This document shows positions 26,287-34,204 of a stretch of DNA of 64,000 bases, in pieces. Source of the DNA: Sedimentitalea sp042687825 (lineage in GTDB: Bacteria > Pseudomonadota > Alphaproteobacteria > Rhodobacterales > Rhodobacteraceae); contig NZ_JBHUQE010000001.1 of assembly GCF_042687825.1 (NCBI RefSeq), positions 301,874-365,873 on the forward strand, in the 5' to 3' direction. Positions within the stretch are counted from its first letter, which is position 1. Each line of letters opens with the position of its first letter. A program made the translations under genes and the position numbers. The notes under the pieces were generated by a model, which was not told the origin of the DNA, did not search any database, and saw only the letters and a list, made by a program, of their open reading frames with translations.

Positions 26287-26954
26287 GCGTCAATCCGATA
26301 GCCGGCGCCGCGCACCGTCTTGATCAGCTCGGTATCAAAGGGCTTGTCCACCTTGGCCCGCAACCGGCTGATATGGGTTTCCACCACGTTGGTCATCGGA
26401 TCGAACCGGATGTCCCAAACCGATTCCAGCAGCATCGTGCGGGTCTGAACCCGGCCCTTGCGGCGCAGCAGATGCTCCAGAATGGCGAATTCTCGGGGCA
26501 ACAGATCGATGGCGACCCCGTCGCGGGTTACCTTGCGCGCCATCAGGTCCATTTCCAGCCCACCGGCACGCAGCACGGTCTCTTGTTCCAGCGTCGGCGG
26601 CCGCCGGGCCAGCGCCGCGACCCGGGCCGACAATTCACCATAGGCAAAGGGTTTGACCAGATAGTCGTCGCCGCCCGCATTCAGCCCGCTGATACGGTCC
26701 TCGACGCTGCCCAGTGAAGTCAGGAACAGCACCGGAGTCCGGGTTCCCGCCCCCCGCAGAGTCTTGACCAGCGTCAGCCCGTCGATTTCCGGCAGCATCC
26801 GGTCGACGATCAGCACGTCCTGGTCGCCCCCGGTGGCCTGTATCAGCGCTGTGCGCCCGTCCTTGACCCAATCGACGCTATTGCCCTCTTCGCGCAGGCC
26901 GCGGGCGATGAAGGCCCCGGTCGTCTCGTCATCTTCGGCCACCAGTATCTTCAT
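26283..26954 (-). CDS. OmpR-family response regulator
   Basis: The 223-residue protein has a receiver domain (acidic pocket ILVAEDDETTG, phosphoacceptor Asp in VLIVDRMLPEIDG, Lys in YLVKPFAYGELSAR) and a winged-helix DNA-binding domain (LPREFAILEHLLRRKGRVQT and TNVVETHISRLRAKVD). The start at 26954 (MKILVAEDDE) was chosen because the receiver begins there. It is co-transcribed with the downstream kinase and divergent from the DegP-like protease, with 194 bases between start codons, a usual layout for a regulator and its target. Confidence 0.95.
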   Translation of the reverse strand: MKILVAEDDETTGAFIARGLREEGNSVDWVKDGRTALIQATGGDQDVLIVDRMLPEIDGLTLVKTLRGAGTRTPVLFLTSLGSVEDRISGLNAGGDDYLVKPFAYGELSARVAALARRPPTLEQETVLRAGGLEMDLMARKVTRDGVAIDLLPREFAILEHLLRRKGRVQTRTMLLESVWDIRFDPMTNVVETHISRLRAKVDKPFDTELIKTVRGAGYRIDA

Positions 26955-27057
26955 GGTCTTCCTCGATCCCTGCTTGCGCAGGCGGCCCGTGCCATGCCGC
27001 GCGCTCCCGCATTCTAGGACTCCGGCGGGGCGGTTTCCACGCGCGCGCCGGCAGATG

Positions 27058-27092
27058 ACAAATTTGTATAGCGCCGATGAGGCGCCTGTAAG
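27058..27092 (+). promoter_or_regulatory. Candidate promoter and palindrome upstream of the DegP-like gene
   Basis: The palindrome ACAAATTTGT (27058-27067) overlaps a possible -35 element TTGTAT (27064-27069); 17 bases later comes TGTAAG (27087-27092). The spacer holds a dyad, GCGCC-GATGA-GGCGC. This lies between the response regulator and protease starts and is a reasonable place for the regulator to act, but no site for this family is known to me. Confidence 0.35.
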
Positions 27093-27148
27093 CCCCGCTT
27101 CCCAGATAGGCGTCACGAAACCGCAAACACCAAGAACGGAGCATCGCC

Positions 27149-28285
27149 ATGAGCTTTCACCTGCGCCCTCTTTCCCGCCCCTCGCATCGCCTGGCCGGTC
27201 TGGCGTTGACCGCCGCGCTGGTTTCGACCAGCCTGGTGGCCCTGACGCCCGGCGCGGCGCGGGCGGTGCCGGCGGGCGGATATGGCGATCTGGTCGAAAC
27301 CGTTTCGCCCAGCGTCGTCTATATCGAGGTCCAGAACCGGCCGCAGACCGGGGCCGCGCCGACCACCCTGCCCCCGGGCCTGCCCGAAGAGCTGCACCGC
27401 CGGTTCGGCGGGCTCATCCCCGACCTGCCATCGCCCGGCTCCGGCGCCCCGCGCCAGTCGGTCGGCTCTGGCTTTGTCATTTCGTCCGAGGGCGAGATCG
27501 TGACCAACCACCATGTCGTGGCCGGCGCCGACCGCGTGACCGTCACGCTGCATGACGGACAGCGCCTGCAGGCCACGGTGATCGGCAGCGACCCGATGAC
27601 CGATATCGCCCTGCTCAAGGTCGAGGCCGGCAGCGACTTGCCGGCGGTGCGCTTCGGCATTTCGGCCGGGATCCGCCCGGGCGACGAGGTCGTGGCCGTG
27701 GGCAATCCGTTTGGCCTGGGGGGCACGGTCACCTCGGGCATCGTGTCGGCCACGTCACGCAACATCCAGTCCGGCCCCTATGACGATTTCATCCAGACCG
27801 ACGCGGCGATCAACCGGGGCAATTCTGGCGGGCCGCTGTTCAACAACGCCGGCGAGGTGATCGGCGTCAATACGGCGATCTTTTCGCCGGATGGCGGTTC
27901 GGTCGGGATCGGGTTCGCGGTGCCGTCGGACCTGGTGCAGTCGATCGTCGCCGATCTGCAGGATGACGGCAGTGTCACCCGCGGCTGGCTGGGCGTGCGG
28001 ATCAAACCGATGCCGCCCGAGATCGCCCAGGTGCTGGGCTATGACGCCCCAAGGGGCGCGATGGTCGAAGCGGTCACCCCGGACAGCCCCGCGGACCGCG
28101 CAAAGCTGCGCAAAGGCGATATCATCCTGTCGTTCAACGGCACCCGGATCGACGAGCTGCGCGACCTGACCCGCGCCGTCGCCGAAACCGCCCCGGAACA
28201 GCACGCCGAGATGGTGGTTCTGCACAAGGGCAACAGCGTCACCCGCCAGGTGACCGTCGGCATTCTGCAACCGCAGGACGCCTGA
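27149..28285 (+). CDS. DegP/HtrA-like periplasmic serine protease with one PDZ domain
   Basis: The 378-residue protein has a signal peptide (LAGLALTAALVSTSLVAL, cleavage after GAARA), a trypsin-like domain with the catalytic triad His122 (TNHHVV), Asp152 (TDIALLK) and Ser226 (RGNSGGPL), and a single C-terminal PDZ domain (about 275-370, RGWLGVRIKPMPPEI). DegP itself has two PDZ domains, so the layout is closer to DegS or short HtrA proteins, but without a membrane anchor. It degrades or chaperones misfolded periplasmic proteins. Its divergent two-component system may control it. Confidence 0.93.
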   Translation: MSFHLRPLSRPSHRLAGLALTAALVSTSLVALTPGAARAVPAGGYGDLVETVSPSVVYIEVQNRPQTGAAPTTLPPGLPEELHRRFGGLIPDLPSPGSGAPRQSVGSGFVISSEGEIVTNHHVVAGADRVTVTLHDGQRLQATVIGSDPMTDIALLKVEAGSDLPAVRFGISAGIRPGDEVVAVGNPFGLGGTVTSGIVSATSRNIQSGPYDDFIQTDAAINRGNSGGPLFNNAGEVIGVNTAIFSPDGGSVGIGFAVPSDLVQSIVADLQDDGSVTRGWLGVRIKPMPPEIAQVLGYDAPRGAMVEAVTPDSPADRAKLRKGDIILSFNGTRIDELRDLTRAVAETAPEQHAEMVVLHKGNSVTRQVTVGILQPQDA

Positions 28286-28293
28286 CGTCGCGG

Positions 28294-28318
28294 CCTGCCC
28301 GGCGGGCTGCCGGGCAGG
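28294..28318 (+). terminator. Hairpin after the DegP-like gene
   Basis: CCTGCCCGGC pairs with GCCGGGCAGG over a five-base loop, nine bases after the stop codon. No T-run follows. It likely ends or attenuates transcription. Confidence 0.55.
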
Positions 28319-28618
28319 TCATCCACCACTCGCGGGGTCATGCCCCGGCGCTGTTCATTCGGCGTCGGGGCATGATTCCTTGCCATGACGCGCCGAAGCG
28401 GGCGCACTGCCCGAGGCGGCCTGCGATCCGCCCCAGGCGATCCCGCGCCCAACAGTTGCCGGTCTCGGCCGTTTTGGCGGGGTTTCGCCGCCCGCCGCCC
28501 CCCGCTGTCAGCGCCGATCGGCCCAGTTCCGCCGGTGCCGGCACAGCCGCCTTGTCTCAGTGCCGTAAATCTCACACACCAGCGCCGCCCGGCAGGCAAC
28601 ACGACACAGGAGCACCGA
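28319..28618. other. Intergenic region between the DegP-like and CAP genes
   Basis: About 300 bases without a convincing gene. It contains a second long hairpin, TCATGCCCCG with CGGGGCATGA (28338-28347 and 28366-28375), followed by ATTCCTTGCC. The rest is GC-rich and gives only shadow open frames. AGGAG at about 28609 is the ribosome-binding site of the CAP gene. Confidence 0.5.
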
Positions 28619-29455
28619 ATGTCACAGGCAAACGAACTGGAATGGCAGATGCTGGATCTGATCAACGGCGAGCGCACGGCCCACGGGCTGCAGCCGCTCA
28701 AGCTGGATCTGCGTCTGAACGAGTCCAGCGAGGATCACAGCAGCTGGATGCTGAGCACCGACATCTTTTCGCATACCGGCATCAACGGCACCAATGCCGG
28801 CGACCGGATGCGCGACGCCGATTTCGTGTTTTCCGGCAGCTGGGGCTGGGGCGAGAATATCGCCTGGCAATCCGAGCGCGGCGCGACCGGGCTGGCGGAT
28901 GACGTGATCAGCCTGCACAATGCGCTGATGAACAGCCCCGGACACCGGGCCAACATCCTGCGCCCGGAATACGAGGTGATCGGTATTGGCGTCGAATATG
29001 GCGACTACAAGGGCTGGGATGCGGTCATGATCACGCAGAACTTTGCCCGCACCAGCGCCCCGCTGCAACTGGACCAGCAGAACGCCCCCACCGCCAATAC
29101 ACCGCCGGTGGTCGAGGTCGATGACATCAACGTCGCGCGCTATCCCGGCGCCCGGTCGGTCAAGCTGAAGAAAGAGCTGACATTCACGGATGCCGATGGC
29201 GACAGCCCGGTCTGGTACGAACTGCTGGACACGGTCGGGCGTGACAATTTCCGCTTTCGCGGCGAGGGCAAGATCGACGCCAGTTCGCCGGTGCGGGTTG
29301 CCGCCGCCGATCTGGACAAGGTGCGGGTCGGTTTTGACCTCAAGCCCGGCTCCAGCACGCTGCAAGTGCGCGCCTTTGACGGCGAGGACGTCAGCGAATG
29401 GGAGACGTTCACGCTGAACACCCTGACGCCTGATGACTGGCTGGCCCTGGCCTGA
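28619..29455 (+). CDS. CAP (SCP/PR1)-domain protein with a C-terminal cadherin/Ig-like module, no signal peptide
   Basis: The 278-residue protein begins MSQANELEWQMLDLINGERT and carries a CAP domain in residues 8-145: LRLNESSEDHSSWMLSTD, IFSHTGINGTNAGDRM, the signature WGENIAWQSE and NSPGHRANIL. Residues 160-270 (NTPPVVEVDDINVARYPG then LTFTDADGD) resemble the cadherin-like repeats found in large secreted proteins. No Sec or Tat signal is visible and there are no RTX glycine-rich repeats, although Roseobacter CAP proteins are often type I secreted. Function is unknown. AGGAG precedes the ATG, and the longer in-frame extension is low-complexity. Confidence 0.85.
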   Translation: MSQANELEWQMLDLINGERTAHGLQPLKLDLRLNESSEDHSSWMLSTDIFSHTGINGTNAGDRMRDADFVFSGSWGWGENIAWQSERGATGLADDVISLHNALMNSPGHRANILRPEYEVIGIGVEYGDYKGWDAVMITQNFARTSAPLQLDQQNAPTANTPPVVEVDDINVARYPGARSVKLKKELTFTDADGDSPVWYELLDTVGRDNFRFRGEGKIDASSPVRVAAADLDKVRVGFDLKPGSSTLQVRAFDGEDVSEWETFTLNTLTPDDWLALA

Positions 29456-29475
29456 TCCGTCACCACAAACGCCCC

Positions 29476-29502
29476 GATCCGGCGCCAAACCGGGGCCGGA
29501 TC
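29476..29502. terminator. Hairpin between convergent CAP and Lrp genes
   Basis: GATCCGGC (29476-29483) pairs with GCCGGATC (29495-29502) over an 11-base loop. It overlaps the last codon of the Lrp/AsnC gene and may serve both strands. Confidence 0.5.
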
Positions 29503-29965
29503 AGCGCTGAACCGGCAGCGCCGTGGTCTTGAACACGGTGCGCAGCGCAAAGCTGCTCTGCATCTGCGCCACACCGGGCAGCCGCGCCAGGTATTGTCGG
29601 TGGATGCGGGCGAAATCGTCGGTGTTCTCGGCAACCACCTTCAGGATGTAATCCGCGGTGCCGGCCATCAGGTGGCATTCCAGAACGTCGGGAATCCGCG
29701 ACACCGCCTTTTCGAACGCGTCCAGCACCTCGTCGGCCTGCCCCTGCAGCGTGATCTCTACGAAAACCGTCGTCGCGACGCCCAGCTTGCGGGCGTCCAG
29801 CAGGGCGACATAGTCGCGGATATACCCCTCGGCCTCCAGCCGCTGCACCCGGCGATGACAGGCCGAAGGCGACAGGTTCACTTTGTCCGACAGGTCCGCA
29901 TTGGACATGCGCCCGGTAACCTGCAGCGCAGACAGAATCTTACGATCAATTGGATCCAGGACCAT
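29501..29965 (-). CDS. Lrp/AsnC family regulator, probably of alanine dehydrogenase
   Basis: A 154-residue protein with the N-terminal helix-turn-helix (RKILSALQVTGRMSNADLSD and SPSACHRRVQRLEAEGYI) and the C-terminal ligand-binding RAM domain (DVLECHLMAGTADYILKVVA). Lrp-family proteins sense amino acids and often regulate the divergent gene. Here it is divergent from ald with 139 bases between the two starts, as for known AldR-type regulators. Alanine as effector is an inference from this arrangement. Confidence 0.92.
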   Translation of the reverse strand: MVLDPIDRKILSALQVTGRMSNADLSDKVNLSPSACHRRVQRLEAEGYIRDYVALLDARKLGVATTVFVEITLQGQADEVLDAFEKAVSRIPDVLECHLMAGTADYILKVVAENTDDFARIHRQYLARLPGVAQMQSSFALRTVFKTTALPVQR

Positions 29966-30104
29966 ATACGCAAAACTTTAGCGCTGTTTTCAGAACTCTT
30001 CGAAGTATATTCGCAGGTCCCCCCTGATTGCGAGGGAAAGTTGCACACTTATTGCGCCCAGTTTGCGCTATCACGGTCCCATCACGCAAATGGGAGGAGT
30101 TCAC
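29966..30104. promoter_or_regulatory. Divergent regulatory region between the Lrp/AsnC gene and ald
   Basis: These 139 bases are more AT-rich than their surroundings and contain several TTGCGC/GCGCAA-like half sites, such as CACTTATTGCGCCC and AGTTTGCGCTAT, which could be Lrp-type binding sites. GGGAGGAG at 30092-30099 is the ald ribosome-binding site. Confidence 0.4.
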
Positions 30105-31223
30105 ATGAAAATCGGGTGCCCGAAAGAGATAAAACCACAGGAATTTCGCGTCGGGATCACGCCGAACGCGGCCCGCGAAGCGGTCGAGAACGGCCACGAG
30201 GTGATGATCGAAACCAAGGCCGGCCTGGGGTCGGGCTTTGACGATGCCGCCTATGAGGCGGTCGGCGCGACCATCATCGGCAGCGCCGAAGAGGTCTTTG
30301 CCGTCGCCGACATGATCGTCAAGGTCAAGGAACCCCAGGCGCCCGAGCGCAAGATGCTGCGCCGGGGCCAGTTGCTGTTCACCTATCTGCATCTGGCGCC
30401 GGATCCGGATCAGACCCGCGACCTGCTGGACAGCGGCTGCACGGCCATCGCCTATGAAACCGTGACCGACCGCAGTGGCGGTCTGCCGCTGCTGGCGCCG
30501 ATGTCCGAGGTAGCCGGTCGCCTGGCGCCGCAGGTTGGTGCCTGGACGCTGCAAAAGGCAAATGGCGGGCGCGGTGTGCTGATGGGCGGCGTGCCCGGTG
30601 TCGGCCCGGCGCGGGTCATCGTCATCGGCGGCGGCGTCGTCGGCACCCATGCGGCGCGCATTGCCGCCGGGATGGGCGCGGATGTCACCGTTCTGGACCG
30701 GTCGCTGCCGCGCCTGCGCTATCTGGACGACGTGTTCGGCAGTGTCTTCAACACCGGCTATTCCACGGCCGGCCTGATGGCGGAATTGCTGCCGCTGGCG
30801 GATATGGTCATCGGCGCGGTGCTGATCCCCGGTGCCGCCGCGCCAAAACTGGTGACCAAGGCGCAATTGTCGGACATGAAACCCGGCGCGGTTCTGGTGG
30901 ATGTCGCCATCGACCAGGGCGGCTGTTTCGAGACTTCGCGCGCCACCACCCATGGCGATCCGATCTATGAGGTGGACGGGGTAATGCATTACTGCGTGGC
31001 CAACATGCCGGGCGCGGTGGCGCGGACCTCGACCATCGCGCTGGGCAACGCCACTCTGCCGTTCATGCTGGCGCTGGCCAACAAGGGCTGGAAACAGGCC
31101 TGCGCGGATGATCCGCACCTGCTGGCGGGTCTGAACGTGCATGACGGGAAACTGACCTATGCCGCCGTGGGCGAGGCCCTGGGGCTGGACGTGGTGTCCG
31201 CCGCCGACCTGGTCAACGGATGA
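30105..31223 (+). CDS. ald: Alanine dehydrogenase
   Basis: The 372-residue protein begins MKIGCPKEIKPQEFRVGITP and contains the substrate-binding Lys in IVKVKEPQAPE, the catalytic His in LFTYLHLAPD and the NAD motif VIVIGGGVVGTHAARIA. It reversibly deaminates L-alanine to pyruvate and ammonia. The start at 30105 has a strong GGGAGGAG seven bases upstream; an earlier ATG at 30063 was rejected. It is likely induced through the divergent Lrp/AsnC protein, and a 10-bp stem terminator follows. Confidence 0.97.
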   Translation: MKIGCPKEIKPQEFRVGITPNAAREAVENGHEVMIETKAGLGSGFDDAAYEAVGATIIGSAEEVFAVADMIVKVKEPQAPERKMLRRGQLLFTYLHLAPDPDQTRDLLDSGCTAIAYETVTDRSGGLPLLAPMSEVAGRLAPQVGAWTLQKANGGRGVLMGGVPGVGPARVIVIGGGVVGTHAARIAAGMGADVTVLDRSLPRLRYLDDVFGSVFNTGYSTAGLMAELLPLADMVIGAVLIPGAAAPKLVTKAQLSDMKPGAVLVDVAIDQGGCFETSRATTHGDPIYEVDGVMHYCVANMPGAVARTSTIALGNATLPFMLALANKGWKQACADDPHLLAGLNVHDGKLTYAAVGEALGLDVVSAADLVNG

Positions 31224-31232
31224 AACATAAAC

Positions 31233-31264
31233 GGGCCGGGCCGACGCATGGTCAGGCCCGGCCC
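31233..31264. terminator. Hairpin terminator between ald and mscS
   Basis: GGGCCGGGCC (31233-31242) pairs with GGCCCGGCCC (31255-31264) over a 12-base loop, in the gap between convergent genes. No T-run follows on either strand. Confidence 0.6.
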
Positions 31265-31275
31265 ATTGCCGCGTG

Positions 31276-32100
31276 TTACCCGGCTTTCTGAATTTCGACC
31301 GAATGCGGATAGGGGATGGAAATGCCCGCCGCGTCGAACGCCTCTTTGACCGCCTTGGTCATGTGGAATTTCAGTTCCCAGAAATCGCTGGCCTGGCACC
31401 ACAGCCGGGCGGTCAGATCGACCGAGCTGTCGCCCAGATTGGTCACCCGGACCCAGGGCTCCGGATCGGCCAACACCCGGCTGTCGGCGGCGGCCAGATC
31501 GCGGATGATCCGCATCGCCGCATCGGCATCGTCGCCATAGTCGATGCCAAACACCAGATCGACCCGGCGGGTGTCGTGATGCGAGAAATTGCGAATGATC
31601 GCCCCCCAGGCCTGACCGTTGGGCACGATGATCTGCACATTGTCCGGCGTCGACAATTCGGTGAAGAACAGGTTCAGGTCGACAACCGTGCCCGAGGTGC
31701 CGCCGATATCGACAAACTGGCCCAGCTTGAACGGCCGGAACAGGATCAGCATGAACCCGGCGGCCAGATCGCTGAGCGTGCCCTGCAGCGCCAGGCCGAT
31801 GGCCAGCGTCGCGGCCCCCAGCATCGCGACCAGGCTGGTGGCCTGGATGCCGAACAGGCCCAGAACCGCGACCAGCACCATCAGCAGGATCACCCAGCGC
31901 ACGATGCTGGCGGCGAAACTGCCCAATGTCTGGTCGATCTCGGGATGGGCGTTGACCCGGCGCCGCACGAAACGCGACAGGATCCCGGCGGCCATCCAGC
32001 CAAGGATCAGAACCACCAGCGCCTTGGCACCGTTTATGATCAATGGGGTATAGTCCCCCAACTGATCCAGCAATTGCTGCAATTGTGGCATTTCCTGCAT
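31276..32100 (-). CDS. mscS: Small-conductance mechanosensitive channel MscS
   Basis: A 274-residue membrane protein with three N-terminal helices; the third, pore-lining helix has the Gly/Ala pattern MLGAATLAIGLALQGTLSDL. The beta domain follows (FKLGQFVDIGGTSGTVVDL, TPDNVQIIVPNGQAWG). MscS opens under membrane tension to release solutes during hypo-osmotic shock. The length is close to the E. coli protein. A second in-frame ATG lies three codons in (32091). The neighbouring mscL is broken, so this may be the main tension valve encoded in this locus. Confidence 0.92.
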   Translation of the reverse strand: MQEMPQLQQLLDQLGDYTPLIINGAKALVVLILGWMAAGILSRFVRRRVNAHPEIDQTLGSFAASIVRWVILLMVLVAVLGLFGIQATSLVAMLGAATLAIGLALQGTLSDLAAGFMLILFRPFKLGQFVDIGGTSGTVVDLNLFFTELSTPDNVQIIVPNGQAWGAIIRNFSHHDTRRVDLVFGIDYGDDADAAMRIIRDLAAADSRVLADPEPWVRVTNLGDSSVDLTARLWCQASDFWELKFHMTKAVKEAFDAAGISIPYPHSVEIQKAG

Positions 32101-32120
32101 CTGTTCACCTCATATATCGG

Positions 32121-32619
32121 TCAATCGAAAACGTCCCGGCCTGTTAAGAAAAAGGGCCTGCCGGAAGCAAGCCCTTTTAGGTCGCGTGAGTGGTTGGGTT
32201 GCTTTTTGAGTGCGTCGCGGATTTCGACCAGCAAGTCCAGTTCCAGGGAGCCTGCCGGTTCCGGGGACGTCGCGGGCTGAGGCCTCAGAGCCACACCCCT
32301 GGCCCGATTGACAATCTTGACCAGGACACAGACGACAATGGCGATGATCAGGAGATTTGTCGCCGCCATGACCAACCCGCCCCAGGCGAAACTACGGCAC
32401 CGGCCTCTCCGGCCGTACTGATCGAACCGAATTCGCCCTGGCCCAACAGGTCGTATCGGCCGGCGAAATCAACGCCGCCCAGGAACAGGCTGACAATCGG
32501 ATTGATCAGATCGGCAACCCGTGATCCGACGATCGCGGTAAAGGCATCGCCGATGATGATGCCGATGGCCATGTCCATGACATTGCCCGTGGGATGAAAT
32601 CCCTGAATTCCCTGATCAT
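32121..32619 (-). pseudogene. mscL: Large-conductance mechanosensitive channel MscL, broken by two frameshifts
   Basis: The pieces appear in three frames in order: MIREFRDFIPR from 32619; then GNVMDMAIGIIIGDAFTAIV through YDLLGQGEFGSISTAGEAGA; then FAWGGLVMAATNLLIIAIVV through LVKIVNRA and a normal cytoplasmic tail (LLVEIRDAL). The first shift lies near 32590 (a G missing relative to RGNV) and the second near 32390. All three pieces together make a full-length MscL. Either the gene is dead or the draft sequence has two single-base errors. Confidence 0.85.
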
Positions 32620-32776
32620 GTCCGTTTTCCCCTGACTTGCCCGCAAGACCCGACAACGCATGCCTGGTACCCAGGAACCGGGATGCCCGGTCCGGGAACC
32701 GGAGTTCAGGTGAAAGATCCACCCTGCCTCCCCCGGAGGGGACCGGAATGGAGGCCTGCAGGACGGATCGCCACGC

Positions 32777-33226
32777 CTAGCCCGGCAACACCCCGTCCAG
32801 CACATAGCGCAGGATTTCGACCACCTGGCGCGGCTGTTCGGCTACCGCCAGGGCCGCGGCGTGCACTTCTTTCAGCGCATGCTGATGTTCGGGCGGGTTC
32901 AGCACGATGATGGACTTGCCAAGCGCCGCGGCATACCCGGCATCAAAGGCGGCATTCCATTGCTTGTACTTGTCCCCGAAGCGCACCACGACGACATCGG
33001 CATCTGCAATCCCCTTGCGGGTGCGGATGGCGTTTACCATCGCGCCCTTGTGGTCATGCCAGTACTTGTCCGGTTCGCCCCCCAGGATTGCCACGCCACA
33101 ATCGTCGCTGGCGCCATGATCTGTGACCGGGGCGCTGAAGGATACATCCAGATCCGCCGCTGCGCTTTTGATCTGTTCGCGCCAATCGGTGTGAATCTCT
33201 CCGGAGAGATATACTCTGAGCGTCAC
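32777..33226 (-). CDS. YtoQ family protein
   Basis: The 149-residue protein starts MTLRVYLSGEIHTDWREQIK, the hallmark of the YtoQ family, and carries ILGGEPDKYWHDHKGAMVNA and DVVVVRFGDKYKQWNAAFDA. The fold is nucleoside-deoxyribosyltransferase-like; function is unknown. The start is a GTG at 33226 with AGGAGG seven bases upstream, which is why the longer frame was rejected. The 157-base gap between it and the mscL remnant holds nothing recognisable. Confidence 0.9.
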   Translation of the reverse strand: MTLRVYLSGEIHTDWREQIKSAAADLDVSFSAPVTDHGASDDCGVAILGGEPDKYWHDHKGAMVNAIRTRKGIADADVVVVRFGDKYKQWNAAFDAGYAAALGKSIIVLNPPEHQHALKEVHAAALAVAEQPRQVVEILRYVLDGVLPG

Positions 33227-33351
33227 TGGCCACCTCCTGTCCCGGTTCCATATTGACCTATCGCAGGTCTGGCATTCCGGCAATCCGAATAACCGCGAAA
33301 CGTGAGGCGCTTGCGCGCTAGCACAATGGCATCCCCATGGAGGGCCGCACG

Positions 33352-33750
33352 ATGCCAGGACCCGACAACGAGACCAAGAAGCAGATCGGCGAAGCCAAGA
33401 AAAAGGTCGCCGGAGAGATCAAGAAACTGGCCAACAAAACCAAGAAACCGCTGGAAAAGGCGCAAAAGCGGGCCGCCGCGCGGAACAAGAAACTGAAACA
33501 GCTGTTCAAGGTCTGCAAGAAGGAGACGGACAAGACCAGCAAGGCGATCAGCCTGCAGCCGAAGGACTATGTACCCGAGGACAAGAAAGACATTCCGATC
33601 TGGCGAAAGGACATGGCGCCCTGGTATCGCGACATCATCAACAAGGAACCCGGCTGGTCCATCGGGGGTGATCTGCGCAGCACCGGTGATCTGTCGCTCT
33701 GGGACAATAAGGGCATGATCACGATCTCGGGCAAATTCCGGAACCCCTAG
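33352..33750 (+). CDS. Lysine-rich hypothetical protein
   Basis: I do not recognise this 132-residue protein. The first 65 residues are extremely rich in Lys and Ala (KKQIGEAKKKVAGEIKKLAN, KKPLEKAQKRAAARNKK) and look like one long amphipathic or coiled-coil helix similar to histone H1-type tails. The second half is different, with PIWRKDMAPWYRDIINKEPG and a beta-like end WDNKGMITISGKF. There is no signal peptide or membrane segment. GGAGGG seven bases before the ATG at 33352 supports this start over one five codons upstream. It could bind nucleic acid, but that is only suggested by charge. Confidence 0.72.
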   Translation: MPGPDNETKKQIGEAKKKVAGEIKKLANKTKKPLEKAQKRAAARNKKLKQLFKVCKKETDKTSKAISLQPKDYVPEDKKDIPIWRKDMAPWYRDIINKEPGWSIGGDLRSTGDLSLWDNKGMITISGKFRNP

Positions 33751-33762
33751 GCGACCGTGATG

Positions 33763-34197
33763 TCAATCCAGCCGGCGCGACATCGTGACCTTGCGGTCCG
33801 TTCGCCCGGTTTCCCGCCAGCCGAGATGACGATACAGGCTGACATTTTCCGGCATGTCCACGTGGGTCGCCAGGTCGATCCTGACGGCGTTGCGCTGGCG
33901 GGCCTCGGCCAGGGCGGTCTCGATCAGACGCCGACCGACTCCGCACCCGGCGCAGCGCGGTTCCACGGCGATGTTGATCATATGCGCGGCCTCGCCAGTA
34001 ACCGACAGGACAATCCCGCCACAAATGGGTCCGTCAACAGCCACCCAGACCAGATGTTGTCGAATGTCTTCTTCCACCCCCTGCGCCACCGGGGGCAAGG
34101 ACACGCCGCTATCCCGGGCCGCCGCATAGGCGGCCTCTATGCAACGAGCCAAATCCGCCGCATCCGAGACGCGGGCGCGGCGAATGATCGGCGTCAC
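33763..34197 (-). CDS. GNAT family N-acetyltransferase
   Basis: A 144-residue protein with the acetyl-CoA binding motif A, AVEPRCAGCGVGRRLIETAL, preceded by the beta strand MINIAVEP and followed by a Tyr/His-containing C-terminal strand (SLYRHLGWRETGRT). It belongs to the GNAT fold; the substrate is unknown. It ends 12 bases after the convergent lysine-rich gene and lies seven bases downstream of pheT on the same strand. Confidence 0.92.
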   Translation of the reverse strand: MTPIIRRARVSDAADLARCIEAAYAAARDSGVSLPPVAQGVEEDIRQHLVWVAVDGPICGGIVLSVTGEAAHMINIAVEPRCAGCGVGRRLIETALAEARQRNAVRIDLATHVDMPENVSLYRHLGWRETGRTDRKVTMSRRLD

Positions 34198-34204
34198 CGT
34201 TCCG

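Noticed and set aside
32348..32722. A 124-residue protein as an independent gene
   Set aside because: Its sequence from GNVMDMAIG onward is the middle of MscL out of frame with both ends, so it is part of the broken mscL.
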